Source: an uncultured Actinomycetes bacterium (lineage in GTDB: Bacteria > Actinomycetota > Actinomycetes > Nanopelagicales > Nanopelagicaceae). From it: a stretch of 6,343 nt of DNA. The position numbers and the translations under genes are program-made. Each line of letters begins with the position of its first letter. Position 1 is the first letter of the stretch. The stretch covers positions 1 through 6,343 of the forward strand of contig CAJBLC010000161.1 in NCBI GenBank assembly GCA_903953805.1, given 5' to 3'. A model generated the notes under the pieces. That model was not told where the DNA came from and did not search any database. It saw nothing but the letters and a program-made list of their open reading frames with translations. Positions 1-4,055 of the stretch are shown in pieces.

Positions 1-228
1 CTCTTGCAAGTTGTGACCTTCGCCAGGAATGTAAGCAGTGATTTCCATGCCACTTGTAAGACGTACACGTGCAACTTTACGAAGCGCAGAGTTCGGCTTC
101 TTTGGTGTTGTTGTGTAAACGCGAGTACAGACACCGCGACGTTGTGGACTTCCCTTAAGTGCAGGTGTCGACGTCTTCGTTGTCTTTTCGGCGCGGCCCT
201 TACGGACCAGCTGCTGAATAGTTGGCAC
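1..228 (-). CDS. rpsL: 30S ribosomal protein S12, N-terminal part (runs off the window)
   Basis: S12 is a small-subunit ribosomal protein at the decoding centre, where it takes part in codon-anticodon proofreading and is the classic site of streptomycin resistance. The visible 76 residues start MPTIQQLVRKGR and continue through SPQRRGVCTRVYT, KKPNSALRKVARVRLTSG and IPGEGHNLQE, all hallmark S12 segments; the remaining C-terminal part (about 48 residues in the family) lies beyond position 1. The start is a GTG at 228-226, supported by a GGAG Shine-Dalgarno 7 nt upstream and by exact agreement with the family N-terminus. The streptomycin-region motif KKPNSAL carries the normal sensitive-type Lys. 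rpsL normally begins the str operon (rpsL-rpsG-fusA-tuf), which would continue to the left. The identity is essentially certain; only the partial length is a limit. Confidence 0.98.
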   Translation of the reverse strand, partial: MPTIQQLVRKGRAEKTTKTSTPALKGSPQRRGVCTRVYTTTPKKPNSALRKVARVRLTSGMEITAYIPGEGHNLQE

Positions 229-235
229 TACTTTT

Positions 236-239
236 CTCC
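236..239 (-). promoter_or_regulatory. Ribosome binding site of rpsL
   Basis: Minus-strand GGAG, 7 nt before the GTG codon at 228-226. It settles the non-ATG start of rpsL. Confidence 0.8.
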
Positions 240-414
240 ATTCGTTACTGCCTATTTAGTAATTTCTACGCTTACACTTCCCACCCACGAGGTCGGGTGT
301 GTCGGACGCAAAAACGGCAGAGGAGAAAGGTACCTAACCCTGCTCTGAAAGTAAAAACGGGGGTTGTACTCCTTCCCGCCCTCCCCTTTCCAGCGACACG
401 CCGAAGGTGGAAAT

Positions 415-435
415 GGCCCCTTGGGGTCGCTTTTT
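415..435 (+). terminator. Possible small terminator or attenuator hairpin upstream of trhA
   Basis: GGCCCC and GGGGTC, separated by TT, can fold into a short GC-rich stem with one G-U pair. The stem is followed by GC and five T's on the plus strand. It lies 27 nt before the first trhA start and faces into the gene. It could stop antisense transcripts leaving the rpsL promoter region, attenuate trhA, or be chance. The stem is short and the loop tight, so confidence is low. Confidence 0.3.
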
Positions 436-461
436 AACCCGGTCTGGGCGATGGTTGATAC

Positions 462-1172
462 ATGAAGAAGCTCGGCAGCCCGATAGATCTGGCTGGCCAG
501 GCAAAAATGTCCGATTTGTCGCAAAAACTGCCGCAGAAACTCACCCCCAAGCTCCGGGGCATCATCCACTTGGTCATGAGCCCGCTCAGCCTCGTCGCTG
601 GACTTACCCTGATCACCATCGCCGACCGGCTACGGGGTCGTGTGACCCTGGGAATCTTCACTCTGACTGCAGTCATCCTCTTTACGTGCAGCGCCCTCTA
701 TCACCGAGTGAAGTGGTCTGATCGCACGAAAGCGATCTGGCGCCGGATCGATCACGCCAATATTCCGATCTTGATCGCGGGTACTTACACACCATTCGCA
801 GTCTTCTTACTTAATCACCATCAAGCAACGATCTTGCTTTCCCTTGTATGGGGCGGTGCAATCTTCACTGCGTTGATGCGCGTTCTCTGGATAAGTGCGC
901 CACGATGGATCTATGTTCCGCTCTACACCGCACTTGGTTGGGCAGCACTTGTGTATCTACCTGAGTTTTATAAGAAGGGTGGCGTTGCAGTCTTCACCTT
1001 GATCTTGGTTGGTGGAGTTTGTTACTCAGCAGGTGGATTGATCTATGGAATTAAAAAACCCAATATTTCTTTTACTTGGTTTGGTTTCCATGAACTCTTC
1101 CATGCGCTTACTGCAGCTGCCTTTATCTGTCAGTTCGTAGCAGCGGGGTTAGTAGTCTTTCACACTCACTAA
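462..1172 (+). CDS. trhA: PAQR family / hemolysin III membrane protein (TrhA-like)
   Basis: Seven-helix integral membrane protein of the PAQR superfamily, which includes adiponectin receptors and bacterial hemolysin III. Bacterial members are linked to membrane lipid homeostasis; haemolytic activity is a historical label. The 236 residues show hydrophobic helices at about 33-52, 62-80, 101-118, 122-142, 149-167, 175-195 and 211-233. The family motifs are all present: CSALYH (Ser77, His81), RRIDHANIPILIAGTYTPF (Asp97) and HELFH near the C-terminus (His210, His214). His81, His210 and His214 are the expected Zn ligands by comparison with AdipoR. The length is typical. The start is uncertain: ATG 462 has no clear Shine-Dalgarno, and ATG 507 (residue 16) has a weak CAGG in front and gives a more usual N-terminus. 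It stands alone on its strand and its stop overlaps the stop of the convergent gene. Confidence 0.93.
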   Translation: MKKLGSPIDLAGQAKMSDLSQKLPQKLTPKLRGIIHLVMSPLSLVAGLTLITIADRLRGRVTLGIFTLTAVILFTCSALYHRVKWSDRTKAIWRRIDHANIPILIAGTYTPFAVFLLNHHQATILLSLVWGGAIFTALMRVLWISAPRWIYVPLYTALGWAALVYLPEFYKKGGVAVFTLILVGGVCYSAGGLIYGIKKPNISFTWFGFHELFHALTAAAFICQFVAAGLVVFHTH

Positions 1173-2317
1173 TCGCCTTTATCCTTTGAATCACGTTCTA
1201 CTTGGGCATCAAGATCATCGCGCTTATCTTTTGCAATTCTCGTTGCCTTTTTCTCATCTCGAGTAAATGTTGCAAGAGTAACTTCTGCCAAATCTGATTT
1301 AACTTCGACGGCATCGAGACGATCACTCTCTTTATGGCCACGTCGAATATAGAGGAAGATAAAGAAGAAGAGTACGAGTGAGATCACCCCTACCAAGATT
1401 CTGTAGTACTTAATCTGAGCAGTATTACCAATTCCTTTACGTTTTAAGGTAACAATCGAATCACTTGTTGCATGCATGCTCCCCTGGTGTACATCTGCAT
1501 GAACATTCCACACCGCATCGGGCACTTCGGCCGGTACAACAACATTAATGACTTCAGAGCCCCCCGGTGCAATCACTCCATTTCCAAATGGAATTTGAGC
1601 TGCAAAATTCAGTTGGCCTAGTACTGAACCTAGGGTGAGATAACCAACGGGATCCACGGGAGTCATCCCGGTATTTATGAGCGGGACCGCAAAAGCAGTA
1701 CCACCCGTTGTGTTTACCAAGGTAATGATTCCCACGGTAAATGAAGTCACAATCTGAGTTGTGGTTCCAACGCCCAGGTAGATGGGGACCGCGTAACGTG
1801 CTGCTCCAGCAAGGGATATGACTCCCTTCGCAGGAGGGTTTGCCTCCGTCGCCTTTACAAGCAGATAAGCCTCACGAATTCCAATGGGCTCTTTCGCGGG
1901 GACATCAAATGAGAGTGCGAGCTCAACCGTTTGGAGTGGTTTTAAAACCATCTGATTAATATTCATCTTCACCCATGGAGCAATATCGCTCTGTTGGTTA
2001 TCTTCTAAAGTCAATACTCCATTTATGCGTGCCGCATAGCCGACTGAGGTTGTGATGAGCTCACTATTTTTTGATGCGCTTTGAATTCGAACAAAGCGAG
2101 TCGCACTCTTTCCTGGTGGGATTGTGAGTGCAACTGCATTCTTGAGGCCAGCTTGGATAGGTGTTTCGACTCCACTCTTACTCGGAACAATGGAAACTGT
2201 TAATCCAAGCGTCTCTTGGTTAGTGCTTGCAGCGCGAGAAAGCGCCACAGGAGTAAGAAGGATTAAGGAGACTAATCCAACAACTCCTGTAGCGATTATC
2301 TTTCTCGGGTGCTTCAT
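1169..2317 (-). CDS. Secreted, membrane-anchored protein resembling DUF916/WxL-interacting proteins
   Basis: The 382-residue protein has an N-terminal signal peptide (residues 1 to about 30: KHPRK, then a hydrophobic core, then SRAA). An extracellular beta-rich part follows (about 36-295), then one membrane helix (about 306-324) flanked by RR and a 58-residue cytoplasmic tail. The first extracellular half follows the plan of DUF916 (WxL-interacting protein, peptidoglycan-binding domain): an N-terminal PGKSATRFVRIQ strand, DIAPWVKM (111-118), then LKPLQTVELALSFDVPAKEP (125-144) and REAYLLVKA. The second half (about 190-295) looks like another Ig-like domain. Such proteins tether partner proteins at the cell wall. 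It is the second gene of an operon, 13 nt after the small secreted protein, with a weak GTAGG before its ATG. The tail is very highly charged (31 of 58 residues). The topology is solid; the family assignment rests on pattern similarity only. Confidence 0.7.
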   Translation of the reverse strand: MKHPRKIIATGVVGLVSLILLTPVALSRAASTNQETLGLTVSIVPSKSGVETPIQAGLKNAVALTIPPGKSATRFVRIQSASKNSELITTSVGYAARINGVLTLEDNQQSDIAPWVKMNINQMVLKPLQTVELALSFDVPAKEPIGIREAYLLVKATEANPPAKGVISLAGAARYAVPIYLGVGTTTQIVTSFTVGIITLVNTTGGTAFAVPLINTGMTPVDPVGYLTLGSVLGQLNFAAQIPFGNGVIAPGGSEVINVVVPAEVPDAVWNVHADVHQGSMHATSDSIVTLKRKGIGNTAQIKYYRILVGVISLVLFFFIFLYIRRGHKESDRLDAVEVKSDLAEVTLATFTRDEKKATRIAKDKRDDLDAQVERDSKDKGD

Positions 2318-2330
2318 TACGTGCCTACTA

Positions 2331-2996
2331 CTAGGTCAACGTCATTGTTGTTGTTACCGGAGTACCTGTAAGCACAGTTGATGTTCCGCCTGCGGTAAGA
2401 CCAGCCGGAATCAATGAACTGAATGTCGGAGCAAATGTGCACGATGATGTCGCGTTCACTCCAACCTTGTTATAGATCACGACAGCTCCACCTGTGTTAG
2501 CGGCACCGTACATAGATCGTGATGTATACGAGGTGCCACCTGTTGCAGCGGGACAACCAGCACCCGTTGCAGTTGGTGCGTACGTCAATGGACTTGCCAA
2601 TGAGAATGTGTAGCCAAGTCCCGTTGGTACGGCGGTAAATGATGGTGAATTTGGAACAGAGATGGTGATCGTGGCGCCAGCTGGTGTGGCTGAATACCAA
2701 GAGCAGGCTGTTCCTTGGGTTGTGTCACCAGAGACAAACATCGCTGTGCCAACATCCTGGCCCGTTAAGGCATCTGATGTGCCGGAGTACGGATTGGCTG
2801 GCGTGAGTGAAACTGTTGGTGAGACACCGGCAAGTACCCAGGCGCAGTTAGCCAGGGCTGGAACCGTTGCCGTCGGAGTAGTTGCTGCCTCCGCGAGCGG
2901 TTGACTGACAAAGCCAAAGGCCATGCCAGAGGCCAAAAACGGAAGTGAGAGGTAGGCCAATCCTCGTTTAATTCCCTTGTTTACAGGTAGTTTCAT
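2331..2996 (-). CDS. Small secreted protein, nearly charge-free, possibly WxL-like
   Basis: The 221-residue protein has a clear signal peptide: KLPVNKGIKRG, a hydrophobic core, and probable cleavage after AEA (35-37). The mature part of about 184 residues is rich in Thr, Ser, Ala, Gly and Pro and has only five charged residues (Asp75, Asp81, Asp91, Arg160, Lys177). Four cysteines (51, 98, 148, 186) could form two disulfides outside the cell, two of them in the related contexts NCAWV and ACSWY. WVL occurs at 53-55. The C-terminal stretch SLIPAGLTAGG...TTTMTLT resembles the end of WxL cell-wall-binding domains (VPAG..AG...LTWTL), with Met in place of the last Trp. A DUF916-like gene follows directly, the usual WxL pairing. 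No clear Shine-Dalgarno precedes the ATG, but the signal peptide fixes the start. It could instead be an unrelated fibre or pilin-like subunit. Confidence 0.65.
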   Translation of the reverse strand: MKLPVNKGIKRGLAYLSLPFLASGMAFGFVSQPLAEAATTPTATVPALANCAWVLAGVSPTVSLTPANPYSGTSDALTGQDVGTAMFVSGDTTQGTACSWYSATPAGATITISVPNSPSFTAVPTGLGYTFSLASPLTYAPTATGAGCPAATGGTSYTSRSMYGAANTGGAVVIYNKVGVNATSSCTFAPTFSSLIPAGLTAGGTSTVLTGTPVTTTMTLT

Positions 2997-3013
2997 GGGG
3001 AAACTCTGTTTCT

Positions 3014-3027
3014 GCCATTTTTATGGC
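3014..3027 (-). other. Small hairpin in the leader of the secreted-protein gene
   Basis: A perfect 5-bp stem, GCCAT/ATGGC, with a four-A loop in the minus-strand RNA. It ends 17 nt before the ATG at 2996. Its 3' arm contains an out-of-frame ATG (3018-3016) that opens a 16-codon frame ending at 2968, across the main start. It might influence initiation; the stem is short and may be chance. Confidence 0.35.
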
Positions 3028-3028
3028 G

Positions 3029-3065
3029 TCTACCTCGAACGGTGTCGAGACAGTGACAAGGTAGA
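3029..3065. repeat. Inverted repeat 1 (TCTACCT ... AGGTAGA)
   Basis: Perfect 7-nt arms at 3029-3035 and 3059-3065. Between them is a second pairing, CTCGA (3034-3038) with TCGAG (3045-3049), which overlaps the left arm by two bases. It lies in the probable leader or promoter of the minus-strand surface operon and carries one TACCTC copy. Confidence 0.5.
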
Positions 3066-3124
3066 ACCACTCTCACTTGGTTTTCTCTTGCTTTTGTCTC
3101 ATTTATCTCAAAAGGCAACGCGTG

Positions 3125-3145
3125 AGAGGTAACTCTTCTACCTCT
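3125..3145. repeat. Inverted repeat 2 (AGAGGTA-N7-TACCTCT)
   Basis: Perfect 7-nt arms at 3125-3131 and 3139-3145, separated by 7 nt. The arm centres are 14 nt apart. The shape suits an operator for a dimeric DNA-binding protein. It lies about midway between the two divergent starts. Confidence 0.55.
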
Positions 3146-3177
3146 TGAATGATGAATAAAGCCCACATGAATAGAGA

Positions 3178-3228
3178 TACCCTTGAGGTACTTCATCTCA
3201 CAATTGTGAAGCAGATACCTCGAGGGTA
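3178..3228. repeat. Inverted repeat 3, 13-nt arms around a 12-nt palindrome
   Basis: The left arm TACCCTTGAGGTA (3178-3190) and right arm TACCTCGAGGGTA (3216-3228) are complementary at 12 of 13 positions, and the odd pair can be G-U in RNA. The space between holds the perfect palindrome TCACAATTGTGA (3198-3209), centred within one base of the outer repeat. CTTCA/TGAAG (3191-3195, 3207-3211) offers an alternative inner stem. It lies 65-115 nt upstream of the regulator's ATG. It could be a nested operator or a leader hairpin of the regulator mRNA. Confidence 0.65.
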
Positions 3229-3282
3229 AGAGTGAGATGTTGCAATCACGGAAACCTCACCGTTGTTCAGTACATCTGGCAC

Positions 3283-3287
3283 GGAGG
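3283..3287 (+). promoter_or_regulatory. Ribosome binding site of the response regulator
   Basis: GGAGG, 5 nt before ATG 3293. It fixes the start there rather than at the in-frame TTG 3263, which has no such site. Confidence 0.85.
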
Positions 3288-3292
3288 AAAAT

Positions 3293-4015
3293 ATGTCATC
3301 TGGCGATTTAGATAGCACCCCCAATAACGTTCTCTTACTTGAAGATGACAGTAGTGATCGCTTAGCTGTCCGCTTGCATCTTGAGTTGATGGGTTTTGTT
3401 GTCTATGACACTCCTTCGACTATCGAAGTTCGCGAGATCTTTCAGCAACACGATTACAGCCTCGTGATCATTCACTTAGGACACGCTCCACTACAGGCCC
3501 TTGAGATATGTCGTTGGGTCAGAGCAGCATCGACTGTGCCCATCATCATGCTCACCAGTCGCAATGAGATTGTTGATGAAGAGATGGCTATGAACGCAGG
3601 CGCAGATGATTATGTGAGTAAGCCGATCGTGAGCAAAATCCTTACTTCCCGCATTGTTCAGCAATTAAAGCGTGGCCAGACCCAACGCGCTCCCCGAGCC
3701 AACATCCTTACCTGGGGCACTCTCCAAATGGATCTCTCGCAGCATTCCTTTAGCATTAACGAGAAGCACGTTGATTTGACCAACACTGAGTACCAATTTT
3801 TGCAGCTGCTAATGGAGAACCCGCAGCGCATTTACTCACGCAATCAGATCCTTGAAGCGATCGGCGTGATGAAAAGTATTGGTACCGACCACATCGTTGA
3901 TAGTCATGCATCCCGGATCCGTCAGAAGATTCGAGCAAATGGTGGACCTGAGGTGATTGCCGTTGTCCGAAGCGTCGGATTCAGATTGGCTGAGAATCCA
4001 AATCACGTAGAATAA
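3293..4015 (+). CDS. OmpR/PhoB-type response regulator lacking the phospho-acceptor Asp
   Basis: The 240-residue protein is a two-domain transcription factor with an N-terminal receiver (about 12-127) and a C-terminal winged helix (about 138-233). The receiver keeps the acidic pocket (Glu17, Asp18, Asp19 in LLEDD), the switch Thr88 (IIMLTS) and Lys110 (VSKP). The usual phospho-acceptor in the LxxLDLxLP segment is replaced: the protein reads LVIIHLGHAP, with His61 (codon 3473-3475, CAC) where Asp should be. The DNA-binding half is canonical (LTNTEYQFLQLLMENP, SRNQIL, DSHASRIRQKIR recognition helix, VRSVGFRLA wing). It is therefore probably a phosphorylation-independent regulator. No histidine kinase is adjacent. 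It is divergent from the surface operon across a repeat-rich region and convergent with rpoC. Fold certain; target inferred. Confidence 0.93.
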   Translation: MSSGDLDSTPNNVLLLEDDSSDRLAVRLHLELMGFVVYDTPSTIEVREIFQQHDYSLVIIHLGHAPLQALEICRWVRAASTVPIIMLTSRNEIVDEEMAMNAGADDYVSKPIVSKILTSRIVQQLKRGQTQRAPRANILTWGTLQMDLSQHSFSINEKHVDLTNTEYQFLQLLMENPQRIYSRNQILEAIGVMKSIGTDHIVDSHASRIRQKIRANGGPEVIAVVRSVGFRLAENPNHVE

Positions 4016-4045
4016 AAAAACCCCGTCCAATGGACGGGGTTTTTT
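4014..4045. terminator. Bidirectional intrinsic terminator between the regulator and rpoC
   Basis: A GC-rich stem CCCCGTCC/GGACGGGG (4021-4028, 4032-4039) with a 3-nt loop is flanked by an A-tract on the left (4014-4020) and a T-tract on the right (4040-4045). It is therefore a Rho-independent terminator on both strands. It overlaps the last bases of the regulator's TAA stop and lies 11 nt beyond the rpoC stop, so it serves both convergent genes. Confidence 0.93.
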
Positions 4046-4055
4046 ACTATAACGA

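Larger units (their letters stand above)
229..461. other. Intergenic region between divergent rpsL and trhA
   Basis: This 233-bp gap must hold the promoter of the str operon (minus strand) and of trhA (plus strand). I found no convincing -35/-10 pair for either. The best minus-strand candidate, TTTACT and TACCTT 17 nt apart (about 329-357), matches the consensus poorly. The region holds a 24-nt tract at 368-391 that is purine on the minus strand except for one C and is rich in G-runs. It also holds a terminator-like hairpin at 415-435. Short reading frames across it lack ribosome binding sites and known motifs, so I call no gene here. A long 5' leader for rpsL is possible. Confidence 0.6.
2997..3292. 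promoter_or_regulatory. Divergent intergenic region dense in inverted repeats
   Basis: This region separates the starts of the surface operon (minus) and the response regulator (plus), so it should carry both promoters. The hexamer TACCTC or its complement GAGGTA appears five times: 3031-3036, 3126-3131, 3139-3144, 3185-3190 and 3216-3221. GTGAGA appears four times: 3122-3127 and 3232-3237 on plus, 3071-3076 and 3196-3201 on minus. Several copies pair into inverted repeats, listed separately. A weak plus-strand promoter candidate is TTGTGA (3204-3209), 17 nt, TAAGAG (3227-3232), which would lie inside the largest repeat. A weak minus-strand -10 candidate is GATAAA (complement of 3102-3107). 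Neither promoter is secure; the repeat cluster itself is plain in the sequence. Confidence 0.6.

Noticed and set aside
4..437. Plus-strand frames over rpsL and the spacer
   Set aside because: They are antisense to rpsL or start from weak codons without ribosome binding sites; their protein sequences look random.
252..569. Minus-strand frame of 105 codons across the spacer and the start of trhA
   Set aside because: It is antisense to the well-supported trhA N-terminus, has no ribosome binding site and shows no recognisable motif.
2662..2904. Plus-strand 80-codon frame inside the secreted-protein gene
   Set aside because: It is the complement of a Thr/Ala/Pro-rich gene, which naturally leaves the opposite strand open; the minus-strand protein has a clear signal peptide and an operon partner.
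2993..3196. Minus-strand 67-codon frame covering most of the divergent spacer
   Set aside because: It lies over the repeat cluster and runs into the start of the secreted-protein gene in another frame; composition and start context give no support.
3029..3228. Repeats considered as a CRISPR array or insertion-sequence ends
   Set aside because: The units are short, inverted, of unequal spacing, with no uniform spacers, no transposase and no target duplication.
3263..3292. TTG at 3263 as the start of the response regulator
   Set aside because: No Shine-Dalgarno precedes it, while GGAGG lies at ideal distance before ATG 3293; the receiver domain begins after residue 10 of the shorter form.
3473..3475. 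The His codon as a simple sequencing error for Asp
   Set aside because: CAC differs from GAC by one base, but the neighbouring GHAP segment is also non-canonical, which fits real divergence; a read check would still be worthwhile.
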